From NCBI GenBank assembly GCA_905182525.1, contig CAJJBV010000006.1:62001-126000 (forward strand): 64,000 bases of DNA. The letters run 5' to 3'. The position numbers and the translations under genes were made by a program. This DNA is from Cryomorphaceae bacterium (GTDB lineage: Bacteria > Bacteroidota > Bacteroidia > Flavobacteriales_D > Parvicellaceae). The notes beneath the pieces are model-generated. The model was not told where the DNA came from and searched no databases. It saw nothing but the letters and a program-made list of their open reading frames with translations. Shown here piece after piece: positions 9,173 through 18,013 of the stretch (positions are counted from its first letter, which is position 1; every line of letters starts with the position of its first letter).

Positions 9173-10363
9173 ATGCTCAGTGGCAAAAATGTATTACTAG
9201 CTATCACTGGAAGTATAGCAGCGTACAAATCAGCCTATTTAATTAGAGAATTTATTAAAAAAGGTGCTCAGGTTAAGGTAATTGTAACCGAAGCTGCATT
9301 ACAATTTGTAACTAAAGTCACTCTATCTACATTATCAAAAAATCCCGTCTACAAGGATTTTATTAAAAATGAAGAAACTGGCCAATGGAATAATCATGTT
9401 GATTTAGGTTCTTGGGCAGATTTAATGGTTATTGCACCAGCTACTGCCAATACTATATCAGATTTAGTATCCGGAAAGGGAAACAGTTTTCTACTAACTA
9501 CATTTTTGTCATGTAATGCTCCCGTCTTTGTTGCACCAGCAATGGATTTGGATATGTTTAAAAATAAATCAACCCAGTCTAATATCAAAATACTTAGTGA
9601 AAGATCTGTTGAAATCATAGAACCAACAGAGGGTGAACTCGCAAGTGGTTTAGAGGGTAAAGGTAGAATGGAAGAACCTGATCAAATAGTGACTATCATC
9701 AGTGAATATTTTCTTAATAAAGCAACTTTAAAAAATATTAATATTTTAATTTCTGCAGGTCCTACATACGAATCTATTGACCCCGTTCGTTTCATTGGAA
9801 ATCATTCTTCTGGTAAAATGGGTTTTGCTTTAGCAAATGAAGCACAAAAAAGAGGTGCTAATGTAGAGTTGGTTTCTGGTCCTGTAAATTTAGAAACACC
9901 GGAGAATGTAATTAGAACGAATGTTAAATCTGCTCAGCAAATGAAGAAAGAAATTACAGATAGATTTAAAAATATTGATGTTTTAATTATGAGCGCTGCT
10001 GTTGCAGATTATAAACCAGTTAAAGAGTATGATAATAAAATTAAAAAGCAAGAGGCTGAGTTAAATATTGTACTTGAAAAAACACCAGATATTTTAAAAG
10101 ATTTGGCCAAAATTAAAAAGAAACAAGTTGTTGTAGGGTTTGCTTTAGAAACGGAAAATGAATTGGAGAATGCACGTCAAAAAATGAAAAGAAAAAATTT
10201 AGACGCAATTATTTTAAACTCTTTAAGTGATAATGGTGCTGGGTTTGGGTACGATACAAATAAAATTACTCTAATAACTCCATCTGAAAACAGGAAATTT
10301 GAACTTAAAACAAAAGATTTAGTAGCTAAGGATATTTTAAACTTTATTGAAGAATGTATTTAA
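9173..10363 (+). CDS. coaBC: Bifunctional phosphopantothenoylcysteine decarboxylase / phosphopantothenate-cysteine ligase
   Basis: This enzyme performs two steps of coenzyme A synthesis: ligation of cysteine to 4'-phosphopantothenate, then decarboxylation to 4'-phosphopantetheine. The N-terminal flavoprotein half (CoaC) shows GSIAAYKSAYLIR, an Asn-His active-site region in WNNHVDLGSWADL, and APAMDLDM. The C-terminal half (CoaB) shows GPTYESIDPVRFIGNHSSGKMG and the AAVADYKP motif. The length of 396 is normal. It overlaps the next gene by 10 bases, so the two are likely cotranslated. Confidence 0.97.
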   Translation: MLSGKNVLLAITGSIAAYKSAYLIREFIKKGAQVKVIVTEAALQFVTKVTLSTLSKNPVYKDFIKNEETGQWNNHVDLGSWADLMVIAPATANTISDLVSGKGNSFLLTTFLSCNAPVFVAPAMDLDMFKNKSTQSNIKILSERSVEIIEPTEGELASGLEGKGRMEEPDQIVTIISEYFLNKATLKNINILISAGPTYESIDPVRFIGNHSSGKMGFALANEAQKRGANVELVSGPVNLETPENVIRTNVKSAQQMKKEITDRFKNIDVLIMSAAVADYKPVKEYDNKIKKQEAELNIVLEKTPDILKDLAKIKKKQVVVGFALETENELENARQKMKRKNLDAIILNSLSDNGAGFGYDTNKITLITPSENRKFELKTKDLVAKDILNFIEECI

Positions 10364-11262
10364 AAATTAAAATTTTAATATTAATTTTTCTAGGGATTAC
10401 AAAATTCTCTTTTTCTCAAATTTTTAATTGTGAGGTTCAGGTAATTGCACCAACCTTACAAAATAACCCAGCAAATGAAGAAATTTTTTCTTCTTTAAAA
10501 AATGCGATGATTGAGTTTATAAATTTTGGATATGCCTGGACCGATGACAAGTTTGAACAGCACGAACAAATTGACGTTTCTTTTCTCCTTACTCTAAATA
10601 CAAAATCAGGAAATGATTTTTCTGGAAAATTGCAAATCACCTCTCAAAGACCAATATTTAATTCCGATTACAAATCATTATTAATGAATTATATTGATAA
10701 AAATGTAACATTTAAATATATTAGAAATTCACCAATTCAATATTTTAAAGGTCAACATATTGATAATTTGGCAGATGTTCTAGCTTACTATATTTATATG
10801 ATTTTGGGATATGATTATGATTCTTTTTCGATGGAGGGAGGAACTGCTTATTTTAACAAGGCAGATCAAATTTTAAATATATGTCAAAGCGCTCCTGAGT
10901 CTGGTTGGAAAGCTCCAGATGGAGATGGAAGTAATAATAGATTTTGGTTAATTCAAAACACTTTACAACCCCAATTTTCTTCCTTAAGAAAAACACTTTA
11001 CAATTATCATATTAATGGATTAGACCAATGTTATTTAAACAGAGACACATGTATTAGTAATATAAGCAATTCTATTAGCGATTTAATGGAAATCCATAGA
11101 AGTAGACCTTCTTCATTAAATATGCAGTTGTTTTTTAATGCGAAATCGGAAGAATTAATTAAAATTTATTTACCTACTTCAAAAGAAACAAAAAATAAAT
11201 TATACAATTTAATGTCTCAATTAGACCCATCTAGAATAAAGGCATATAATAAATTGAAGTAA
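10354..11262 (+). CDS. DUF4835 family periplasmic protein (PorD-like)
   Basis: This secreted 302-residue protein has a clear signal peptide (basic MYLKIK, hydrophobic core, FSQ cleavage region). Its mature start, FNCEVQVIAPTLQ, and the blocks FKYIRNSPIQYF, LADVLAYYIYMILGYDYDSFS and FNAKSEELIKIY match DUF4835. The family follows coaBC in many Bacteroidota and has been labelled PorD in connection with type IX secretion; that link is family knowledge and is not visible here. In many relatives recN follows, but here the next gene is dapA. Confidence 0.85.
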   Translation: MYLKIKILILIFLGITKFSFSQIFNCEVQVIAPTLQNNPANEEIFSSLKNAMIEFINFGYAWTDDKFEQHEQIDVSFLLTLNTKSGNDFSGKLQITSQRPIFNSDYKSLLMNYIDKNVTFKYIRNSPIQYFKGQHIDNLADVLAYYIYMILGYDYDSFSMEGGTAYFNKADQILNICQSAPESGWKAPDGDGSNNRFWLIQNTLQPQFSSLRKTLYNYHINGLDQCYLNRDTCISNISNSISDLMEIHRSRPSSLNMQLFFNAKSEELIKIYLPTSKETKNKLYNLMSQLDPSRIKAYNKLK

Positions 11263-11270
11263 ATTTAGTT

Positions 11271-12161
11271 ATGGATAAATTTAAAGGAACAGGTGTCGCA
11301 TTAGTAACTCCGTTTAGCTCAAATGGTAAAATTGATTATAGTGGACTCCAAAAGTTAGTAGAATTCCAAATTAATAATGGTATTAATTATTTAGTTGTTC
11401 AAGGAACTACTGGGGAATCTGTAACATTAAGTGAAGAAGAAAAAATTGCTGTTTTAGATTATGTAATTGAAATAAATGCCGGTAGACTCCCAATTTTGCT
11501 CGGAGTTGGAGGAAATAATACTTTAGCAGTTTGTGAAAAGATAAAATTCTTTTCAAACTATAAAATTGATGGATTTCTTTCGGTTAGTCCGTATTATAAT
11601 AAACCAACTCAAGCTGGTATTTTTCAGCATTATAAAGTTATTGCTAATTCAACCAATCTTCCAATTATAATATATAATGTTCCTGGAAGAACAAGCTCCA
11701 ACATTTCTTCCCAAACCACCTTAGAACTAGCTAGTTCTATTACCAATATAGTTGGTGTAAAAGAAGCTTCTGGCGATTTAGAACAAATAATGAATATTAT
11801 ATTAAAAAAACCTGCGAATTTTCTAGTGATTTCTGGCGATGACGCCTTAACACTTCCTCATATTTGTGTTGGAGGAGATGGTGTAATCTCTGTTATTGCA
11901 AATGCATTTCCTAAAAGATTTTCAACTATGGTTCATGCAGCTTTGAATAATAATTTAAGTTTAGCAAACGAAAAACACTATGAGCTTTTTGAAATTATTC
12001 ATTATCTGTTTAAAGATGGGAATCCAGCCGGTATAAAACATGTACTTAAATTAATTAATATTTGTTCGGATAATGTTAGACTTCCCTTGGTAAATATCAC
12101 TGAAAAAACTGCCGACAAATTATACGAATTGGTGGCATCTATTGATGATACTTTAGTTTAA
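11271..12161 (+). CDS. dapA: 4-hydroxy-tetrahydrodipicolinate synthase
   Basis: DapA condenses pyruvate with aspartate semialdehyde, the committed step of diaminopimelate and lysine synthesis. This 296-residue TIM barrel shows GTTGESVTLSEEE near the N-terminus, the catalytic tyrosine in YNVPGRTSSN and the Schiff-base lysine in GVKEASGD, then the ISGDDALTLP segment. It lies 8 bases after the DUF4835 gene in the same direction and converges 2 bases from the DMT transporter gene. Together with dapB at 1218 it supplies the diaminopimelate branch. Confidence 0.96.
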   Translation: MDKFKGTGVALVTPFSSNGKIDYSGLQKLVEFQINNGINYLVVQGTTGESVTLSEEEKIAVLDYVIEINAGRLPILLGVGGNNTLAVCEKIKFFSNYKIDGFLSVSPYYNKPTQAGIFQHYKVIANSTNLPIIIYNVPGRTSSNISSQTTLELASSITNIVGVKEASGDLEQIMNIILKKPANFLVISGDDALTLPHICVGGDGVISVIANAFPKRFSTMVHAALNNNLSLANEKHYELFEIIHYLFKDGNPAGIKHVLKLINICSDNVRLPLVNITEKTADKLYELVASIDDTLV

Positions 12162-12163
12162 AA

Positions 12164-13033
12164 TTAAAGTAATATCATGGAAATTGCTAAAACTCCTATT
12201 CCAATACCTACCCATTTAAATAGTGATACTTTTTCATTGAAAATTAATATGGAAGATACTGTACATAGAATTATAACTCCCATATTAACTATTGGAAATA
12301 TTTGAAAGGAATCCAACAATCCATTTTTCAAAGACTTTATAAAGTATAAAAGTGTAAGATAATTTGGTATGCCTAAAACTATACCCCAAACAATGCTTTT
12401 TTTGTCAAATTTCACTTTAGATCTTCCTATTTGAAAGATTAAAAAAAAACTACCTATTAGACCAGCTGCTAAAAAAGTAATTGCAAAAAAAAGATTCATA
12501 TTCTGCTCACTTAACATATTTTTTTGAGTCCAATTTAAAATACCATCGGCCATGCCTTGACCCAAAAAAAGTAGCAATAGAATTATTAAATGCTTTTTAC
12601 TTAGTTTAGAATTACCATCTTCTTTAGATGCTATTATAATTGCTCCAATAGCTAAAATTATTCCTAAAATTTTAAAAAAAGTAATTGTTTCCTTGAATAA
12701 AATCAACCCAATTAAAATTGGAATAATCATAGACATTTTATTTGAAATTGTGCTAATTGTAATTCCTATTTTTTGAGTTCCATAAGCATATAAATTAAAG
12801 GTTACTACAAAAAATAGTCCAACTAGTAATGCTAAAAATATGTAAGTAATTGTGATAGAATCTTGAATTTCAGTAAGATTAAAATCTTTCGAAAAACTCA
12901 TAAGTGCTAATATGCCTGCTGTGAAATAATTAAAAGTAATGGCTATTAAGTTGTTGACTTGAATTTTATCAAAATATTTAAACAACATAATCATAATGGA
13001 GAATGTTGTCGTAGTAATAATTAACTCAATCAT
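12164..13033 (-). CDS. EamA/DMT superfamily transporter
   Basis: The 289-residue protein is almost entirely hydrophobic, with about ten predicted membrane helices in two five-helix halves, the pattern of drug/metabolite (DMT) exporters. The second half includes the motif-like FNEKVSLFKWVGIGIGV seen at the end of EamA repeats. Its start overlaps the ribD stop by 8 bases, so the two form one transcript. The substrate cannot be read from the sequence; pairing with a riboflavin gene is suggestive but weak evidence for a flavin-related role. Confidence 0.82.
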   Translation of the reverse strand: MIELIITTTTFSIMIMLFKYFDKIQVNNLIAITFNYFTAGILALMSFSKDFNLTEIQDSITITYIFLALLVGLFFVVTFNLYAYGTQKIGITISTISNKMSMIIPILIGLILFKETITFFKILGIILAIGAIIIASKEDGNSKLSKKHLIILLLLFLGQGMADGILNWTQKNMLSEQNMNLFFAITFLAAGLIGSFFLIFQIGRSKVKFDKKSIVWGIVLGIPNYLTLLYFIKSLKNGLLDSFQIFPIVNMGVIILCTVSSILIFNEKVSLFKWVGIGIGVLAISMILL

Positions 13034-14063
13034 TAAAGTAGGTATAGAGAACGTCTTTTTCTAAATCTTTTTTTATCGACCAATCTTTATTTAATGAAGG
13101 AGATTTCAATCCTTTATTAAATATTGTATCACCAACAATCACCCTGGCTTCATTCCAGTAGTTTTTTTCTATAAATGAATTTAGTGTGTGTTTTCCACCT
13201 TCTACTATAATAGAAGTTATGTTTTGGGTAAATAAATATTTTAATAATTCATCAATCATATATTTATCACTTGTTTTTAGATATTGTAAATTTTTAAATT
13301 CTTTATCCGTTGATTGGTTCACAACAATCGTTTTCGAAGAAGAATCAAAAACATTAAAACTTGTTTTCAGCTTAAGTGTTGGGTCTAAAACTATTCTTAC
13401 AGGATTTTTTCCATCGACTTTTCTAACTGTTAGTTTAGGGTTGTCATTTTCTACTGTTTTTCTACCTACTAAAATGGCGTCTTCTTCAGATCTCCATTGA
13501 TGAACCAAAAGCTTGGTACTTTCATTGGTAATCCAATTTATTCCTTTGTTATTTTTTTCTCTTATTACATCAATAAATCCATCTTTAGTTTCTGCCCATT
13601 TAAGAATTATATAGGGAATTTTATTTTTCTGAAAATTAAAAAATCGTTTATTAAGATCGATACATTGCTTAGACAATACATCTAATTTTACTTTAACATT
13701 ATGTTCTTTCAAAAATTTAATTCCCAATCCATTCACTTTTTTGGAAGTATCCTTACTGCCAATAACAACTTTAGTAATTTTTTTACTTACTATATATTCA
13801 CAGCACGGGGGAGTATTTCCAAAATGAGCACATGGCTCAAGATTTACATATAGGGTAGATTTAGAAAGTAAGTTTTGCTCTTTTACACTCTTAATAGCAT
13901 TTACTTCTGCGTGGTGGTCTCCATATTTTTGATGATAACCTTCGCCAATAATTTTATTTTCATAAACAATAACACAACCAACCATGGGGTTGGGAGATAC
14001 ATAACCAGCACCTTTTTTAGCTAGTTCTAAACATCTAGCCATATATGTATTATCATTTTTCAA
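13026..14063 (-). CDS. ribD: Bifunctional riboflavin deaminase-reductase RibD
   Basis: RibD deaminates and then reduces the pyrimidine intermediate of riboflavin synthesis. The N-terminal cytidine-deaminase-like domain carries the zinc site HAEVNAI and PCAHFGNTPPCCEYI. The C-terminal reductase domain has LKWAETKDGFID, the substrate-binding RSEEDAILVGRKTVENDNPKLTVR, and IIVEGGKHTLNSFI. The length of 345 is usual. It is the first gene of a two-gene leftward unit with the DMT transporter and is divergent from rpsA. Confidence 0.96.
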   Translation of the reverse strand: MKNDNTYMARCLELAKKGAGYVSPNPMVGCVIVYENKIIGEGYHQKYGDHHAEVNAIKSVKEQNLLSKSTLYVNLEPCAHFGNTPPCCEYIVSKKITKVVIGSKDTSKKVNGLGIKFLKEHNVKVKLDVLSKQCIDLNKRFFNFQKNKIPYIILKWAETKDGFIDVIREKNNKGINWITNESTKLLVHQWRSEEDAILVGRKTVENDNPKLTVRKVDGKNPVRIVLDPTLKLKTSFNVFDSSSKTIVVNQSTDKEFKNLQYLKTSDKYMIDELLKYLFTQNITSIIVEGGKHTLNSFIEKNYWNEARVIVGDTIFNKGLKSPSLNKDWSIKKDLEKDVLYTYFND

Positions 14064-14127
14064 TCTTATAAAATTATATATATTTTTAACTGTAAGTTTA
14101 TATTGGCAGTAATTATTCTAGTTTGTA

Positions 14128-14158
14128 TTTGGATAAAACATATAATTCACTATTTTTG
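14128..14158 (+). promoter_or_regulatory. Bacteroidota-type promoter for rpsA
   Basis: TTTG at 14128-14131 and TATTTTTG at 14151-14158 are separated by 19 bases, matching the Bacteroidota consensus TTTG-N19-TAnnTTTG. It lies 84 bases before the rpsA start, leaving a leader of roughly 75 bases. Confidence 0.65.
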
Positions 14159-14241
14159 ACGCCCATTAAATACTTGACGGTTCAAGTAAATTAACCACTC
14201 TTAAGATAAACCGTTATCTGAGATACAAAAATATCAGCCCT

Positions 14242-16422
14242 ATGGCCGAAGATAAAAAACCCAAATCAGCTGCAAAAAAACCTGCAGCAACTACTAAAAA
14301 AACTACAGCAAAGAAAGCTGCACCTGCAAAGAAAGCTGCACCTGCTGCAAAGAAAGCTGCACCTGCTGCAAAGAAAGCTGCACCTGCTGCAAAGAAAGCT
14401 GCACCTGCTGCAAAGAAAGCTGCACCTGCTGCAAAGAAAGCTGCACCTGCTGCAAAGAAAGCTGCACCTGCTGCAAAGAAAGCTGCACCTGCTGCAAAGA
14501 AAGCTGCACCTGCTGCAAAGAAAGCTGCACCTGCTGCAAAGAAAGCTGCACCTGCTGCAAAGAAAGCTGCACCAGCAAAGGTTGAAGCTACTTCTAAATC
14601 CATGGAAGATGTTATTCCTTCAGGTGAAGTAATTCAAGAAAAAGCAGTTGCCCCAACTCCAAAAAAGAAAGTATCTACTGCTTTTGATTGGGATGCTTTT
14701 GAAGCAGAAGAAGCAGACACTTATACTTCAAGTGAAAGAACCAAGTTAAACGACATGTATGATGGTACTCTTACTCAAATTGAAGAGAAATCATTAATTC
14801 AAGGTTTAGTCATTGCAATCACCAAAAAAGAAGTTGTAATAAATATCAATTATAAAAGTGAAGGCGTAGTTCAAAAAAACGAATTTAGATACAATCCCGA
14901 TTTAGCTATTGGCGATTCTGTTGATCTTTTCATTGAGAATATGGAAGATAAAACAGGTCAATTGGTAGTATCTCACAAAACTGCAAGAACGCATTTAGCT
15001 TGGATTAGAGTTAACGAAGTTTTAGGAACTGGTGAAATCATTACTGGACATGTTAAATGTAGGACTAAGGGGGGGCTAATTGTCGATGTTTTTGGAATTG
15101 AAGCATTTTTACCCGGTTCTCAGATAGATGTAAAACCTATTAGAGATTACGATCTATTTGTTGGAAAAAACATGGAATTCAAAGTTGTTAAAATCAACAA
15201 AGAGTTTAAAAACATTGTTGTTTCTCACAAAGCGCTTATCGAAGCAGAGATCGAAGAACAGAAAAAACAAATTATGTCTGGTCTTGAAAAAGGACAGGTA
15301 TTGGAAGGTATTGTTAAAAACATCACTTCCTACGGAGTATTTATTGATTTAGGTGGAGTAGATGGTTTAATTCACATTACAGATTTATCTTGGGGAAGAG
15401 TCAATCATCCAGAAGAACTGGTGACTTTAGACGAGAAAATCAAAGTAGTTATTCTTGATTTTGATGACAATAAGAAACGTATTGCATTAGGCTTAAAACA
15501 ACTTTCTGAACATCCATGGGATTCTCTTAACAAAGACTTAAAAATTGGTGACAAGGTTAAGGGTAATGTTGTGGTAATTGCAGATTACGGTGCATTTATT
15601 GAAATTGCTGCTGGTGTTGAAGGACTGGTTCATGTTTCTGAAATGAGCTGGAGTCAGCATTTAAGAACTGCAAACGATTTCCTTAAGGTAGGTGACGAAG
15701 TTGAGGCCATGGTATTAACCCTAGATAAAGAAGAAAGAAAAATGTCTTTAGGTATTAAGCAATTAATACCAGATCCATGGGAAAACATTGATAAAAAATA
15801 CCCTGTACAATCTAACCATACTTCAAAAGTTAGAAACTTCACCAACTTTGGTGTTTTTGTTGAATTAGAAGAAGGAATTGATGGTTTAATACACATTTCT
15901 GATCTTTCTTGGGACAAGAAATTCAAGCATCCTTCAGAATTTTGTAATGTAGGTGATGAATTAGACGTTGTAGTATTGGAATTAGATGCTGAAAACAGAA
16001 GATTAAGTTTGGGTCATAAACAACTTCAAGAAAATCCTTGGGATGTTTACGAAACAGTTTTCACTATGAATTCTACTCATGATGGTACAGTAATTAAGTT
16101 AAAGGATAAAGCTGGTATTGTATCTATGGAATATGGTGTAGAGGCTTATTGTCCTGCAAAGCACATGAAGAAAGAAGACGGTTCTTATGTTGGTGCTGAA
16201 GAAAAAACACAATTTGTAGTTTTAGAATTTAACAAAGAATCTAAAAAAATATTAGTTTCTCATACTAAAGTTTGGGGTGAGGTAGAAGCTAAAAAAGCAA
16301 AAACTACTGCATCTAAAACTTCTAGAGCTGTAAGAAGCATTAACGATTCTAGAGAAAAAACCACCCTTGGTGATTTAGAAGCATTATCTGCTTTAAAAGA
16401 CAAAATGGATAAAGGGAAGTAA
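14242..16422 (+). CDS. rpsA: 30S ribosomal protein S1 with Lys-Ala-Pro repeat N-terminus
   Basis: S1 binds mRNA on the 30S subunit and helps start translation. After residue 180 the protein contains six S1 OB-fold repeats. The last four are most regular, with motifs such as SYGVFIDLGGVDGLIHITDLSWG, each followed by a KKRIALGLKQL-like end. Before them is a tail of about 115 residues in which KKAAP occurs 13 times, mostly as KKAAPAA, making a highly basic, flexible arm like histone H1 or AlgP tails. A short acidic linker follows. The total of 726 residues exceeds the usual Bacteroidota S1 (roughly 600). A strong terminator follows the stop, so the gene is monocistronic. Confidence 0.95.
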   Translation: MAEDKKPKSAAKKPAATTKKTTAKKAAPAKKAAPAAKKAAPAAKKAAPAAKKAAPAAKKAAPAAKKAAPAAKKAAPAAKKAAPAAKKAAPAAKKAAPAAKKAAPAAKKAAPAKVEATSKSMEDVIPSGEVIQEKAVAPTPKKKVSTAFDWDAFEAEEADTYTSSERTKLNDMYDGTLTQIEEKSLIQGLVIAITKKEVVININYKSEGVVQKNEFRYNPDLAIGDSVDLFIENMEDKTGQLVVSHKTARTHLAWIRVNEVLGTGEIITGHVKCRTKGGLIVDVFGIEAFLPGSQIDVKPIRDYDLFVGKNMEFKVVKINKEFKNIVVSHKALIEAEIEEQKKQIMSGLEKGQVLEGIVKNITSYGVFIDLGGVDGLIHITDLSWGRVNHPEELVTLDEKIKVVILDFDDNKKRIALGLKQLSEHPWDSLNKDLKIGDKVKGNVVVIADYGAFIEIAAGVEGLVHVSEMSWSQHLRTANDFLKVGDEVEAMVLTLDKEERKMSLGIKQLIPDPWENIDKKYPVQSNHTSKVRNFTNFGVFVELEEGIDGLIHISDLSWDKKFKHPSEFCNVGDELDVVVLELDAENRRLSLGHKQLQENPWDVYETVFTMNSTHDGTVIKLKDKAGIVSMEYGVEAYCPAKHMKKEDGSYVGAEEKTQFVVLEFNKESKKILVSHTKVWGEVEAKKAKTTASKTSRAVRSINDSREKTTLGDLEALSALKDKMDKGK
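14308..14579 (+). repeat. In-frame 21-base tandem repeats in rpsA
   Basis: A 21-base unit (gctgcaaagaaagctgcacct) repeats essentially without change. It gives 13 occurrences of Lys-Lys-Ala-Ala-Pro, the first and last spaced slightly differently. The near-identity at DNA level implies recent expansion by slippage or recombination. Because the unit is a multiple of three, copy-number change would alter tail length without breaking the frame. Long antisense frames here are by-products of the repeat. Confidence 0.95.
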
Positions 16423-16441
16423 TTTTTTCTAACAATATTAT

Positions 16442-16469
16442 AAAACCGCTCAATGAGCGGTTTTTTTTT
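16442..16469 (+). terminator. Rho-independent terminator of rpsA
   Basis: A perfect stem AAAACCGCTC / GAGCGGTTTT with a 3-base loop is followed directly by a run of T. It starts 20 bases after the rpsA stop. Confidence 0.92.
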
Positions 16470-16518
16470 GCTTACATTTATCCAATAACTAATCTTATAA
16501 TTTAAATTAATTTCAATA

Positions 16519-17388
16519 ATGAGTGTATTAGTAAATAAAGATTCAAAAGTAATTGTCCAGGGTTTTACTGGTGGTGAAGGAACTTTTCATTCCGAGCAAA
16601 TGCTCGATTATGGAACCAATGTAGTTGGTGGAGTTACACCTGGTAAAGGTGGTCAAGAACATTTGGGAAAACCAGTATTTAACACTGTTCAAGACGCTGT
16701 TGAAAAAACAGGAGCCAATGTATCTATCATATTTGTTCCACCTGCGTTTGCTGCAGATGCGGTAATGGAAGCTGCACAAGCTGGTATAAAAGTAGTTATT
16801 TGTATTACCGAAGGCATTCCTGTTTCGGATATGATTAAGGTTAAGGAATACTTAAGTGACAAAGATTGTAGAATGGTTGGTCCAAATTGTCCAGGAGTTA
16901 TTTCTGCAGACGAGGCAAAAGTTGGTATTATGCCAGGTTTCATATTTAAAAAAGGGAATGTAGGTATTGTAAGTAAGTCTGGTACATTAACTTACGAAGC
17001 GGTAGACCAAGTTACCAAAGTTGGTTTGGGACAAACTACAGCCATTGGAGTAGGAGGAGACCCAATTATTGGAACTACTATAAAAGACGCGGTAGAATTA
17101 CTTATGAACGACGAAGAAACCCACGGAATTATTATGATTGGTGAAATTGGTGGAAATTTAGAGGCCGAAGCAGGGGAGTGGATTAAAGAAAACGGAACTA
17201 AGCCAGTAGTTGCTTTTATTGCTGGGGACACTGCTCCTAAAGGCAGAACAATGGGCCATGCTGGAGCTATTGTTGGTGGCGATAGCGATACGGCATCTGC
17301 TAAAAAAGCAATTCTTAAAAAGTGTGGTGTACATGTGGTAGATTCACCAGCCGATTTGGGTACTAAAATGGCAGAGCTATTAAGCTAA
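16519..17388 (+). CDS. sucD: Succinyl-CoA ligase subunit alpha
   Basis: With SucC this TCA-cycle enzyme interconverts succinyl-CoA and succinate with formation of ATP or GTP. The 289-residue protein shows the CoA-binding Rossmann start ([17 protein letters not shown]), [20 protein letters not shown], the [12 protein letters not shown] block and the phosphohistidine motif GHAGAIVGG. It is isolated, with its own promoter region and strong terminators on both sides. The beta subunit gene is 23 kb away at 40305. Confidence 0.97.
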   Translation: MSVLVNKDSKVIVQGFTGGEGTFHSEQMLDYGTNVVGGVTPGKGGQEHLGKPVFNTVQDAVEKTGANVSIIFVPPAFAADAVMEAAQAGIKVVICITEGIPVSDMIKVKEYLSDKDCRMVGPNCPGVISADEAKVGIMPGFIFKKGNVGIVSKSGTLTYEAVDQVTKVGLGQTTAIGVGGDPIIGTTIKDAVELLMNDEETHGIIMIGEIGGNLEAEAGEWIKENGTKPVVAFIAGDTAPKGRTMGHAGAIVGGDSDTASAKKAILKKCGVHVVDSPADLGTKMAELLS

Positions 17389-17413
17389 ATAAAAAATATT
17401 TTATATTAAATGT

Positions 17414-17440
17414 AAAAGGCCACCCATGGGTGGCCTTTTT
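17414..17440 (+). terminator. Rho-independent terminator of sucD
   Basis: A 12-bp perfect inverted repeat, AAAAGGCCACCC / GGGTGGCCTTTT, is followed by T residues 25 bases after the sucD stop. The A-rich left arm means it could also stop leftward transcription. Confidence 0.92.
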
Positions 17441-17463
17441 ATTGGTAAATATTTTATTTAAAA

Positions 17464-17630
17464 CTAATCTTTTAAGCAGCGAATAGATTTATAGTTATAG
17501 CCATTAGAAGTACTTCTTTCTATTTGACCACTTGAATTGGTTAAGGACCTAGTATAACCGTCACTAGCCCACCAAGAGTTTAATGAATTCAATCCAGAAG
17601 TTTTTGATTTGCACAAAGTGAATTTAAAAT
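17464..17630 (-). pseudogene. C-terminal remnant of a FISUMP-domain surface protein
   Basis: On the minus strand an open segment without a start reads SGLNSLNSWWASDGYTRS, then SGQIERSTSNGYNY, and ends KSIRCLKD at a TAG (17464-17466). The Trp-Trp/Ala-Ser block and the terminal SIRCLKD are typical of the Fibrobacter succinogenes major paralogous (FISUMP) domain found on secreted Bacteroidota proteins. Upstream the frame is cut by stops, and the nearly exact edge of HNH copy 1 lies 30 bases away. I read it as the tail of a broken surface-protein gene. Confidence 0.7.
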
Positions 17631-17658
17631 TCTAAGTAATTCACATTTAAAACTAATT

Positions 17659-18013
17659 ACAAAAAAATTAGGTACAATTAGGTGAGTTAACTTATTTAAC
17701 TTTTTTAGTTTGAGACTTCACCCACTGAATAAATTTTTTTAAGTCGTTGTGGTTTAGTAGCTTTTCTTTTGAATTATAGTCTAAAGCAAGAGATTTATGA
17801 GGAATTAATTTATGAATCATCTTGTGACAATCCTTACATATTTTAATTCCGTAAGTATTAATATTTAACGAGTTGTGCTTTTCTCTAATGTGTTTTATCT
17901 TATGGTTTTTCTTGGGAATAAGATGATGAAAAGTAAGTTCTTGTGCTCTATTACATAATTCACAATTATTCATTAATTGAAATTTTAATTTAAGAAAGTG
18001 ATTTTAGTTAAAT
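17659..18013. repeat. Direct repeat unit carrying HNH gene, copy 1
   Basis: This 355-base block matches 21423-21780 nearly base for base. It includes the whole HNH gene plus about 35 bases on each side. Differences are a 3-base indel just past the stop codon, two synonymous changes in the last codons, and single changes in the flanks. The 3' flank holds a 10-base-period internal repeat: AATTAGGTAC followed by AATTAGGTGA. Homology stops abruptly at both ends. Confidence 0.9.
17692..17973 (-). CDS. Small HNH endonuclease-like protein, copy 1
   Basis: This 93-residue protein is identical to that of copy 2. It has a zinc-ribbon-like pair CELC near the N-terminus, the ββα-metal core start LTFHHLIPK, and IKICKDCHKMIHKLIPH. 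That matches an HNH fold with paired zinc cysteines, as in stand-alone HNH proteins common in Bacteroidota. Lone HNH genes can be homing nucleases, anti-phage effectors or housekeeping nicking enzymes; nothing here decides between them. The copy sits between two FISUMP remnants. The only base changes from copy 2 within the gene are silent, which is compatible with selection on the protein or with very recent duplication. Confidence 0.85.
   Translation of the reverse strand: MNNCELCNRAQELTFHHLIPKKNHKIKHIREKHNSLNINTYGIKICKDCHKMIHKLIPHKSLALDYNSKEKLLNHNDLKKFIQWVKSQTKKVK

Noticed and set aside
9394-9618. Minus-strand ORF in coaBC, and similar shadows inside rpsA, sucD, sucC and fadD
   Set aside because: All lie fully within strongly supported genes on the other strand or frame and have low-complexity composition.
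13186-13685. Plus-strand ORFs inside ribD
   Set aside because: They are shadows of a complete, motif-bearing ribD on the minus strand.
14308-14579. Possible CRISPR array
   Set aside because: The 21-base repeats are contiguous, without spacers, and lie in frame within a coding gene.
14214-14603. Long antisense ORFs of Gly-Ala-Ala-Phe-Phe or Val-Gln-Leu-Ser-Leu-Gln repeats
   Set aside because: They are the other-strand readings of the 21-base repeat in rpsA, with no start context or homology.
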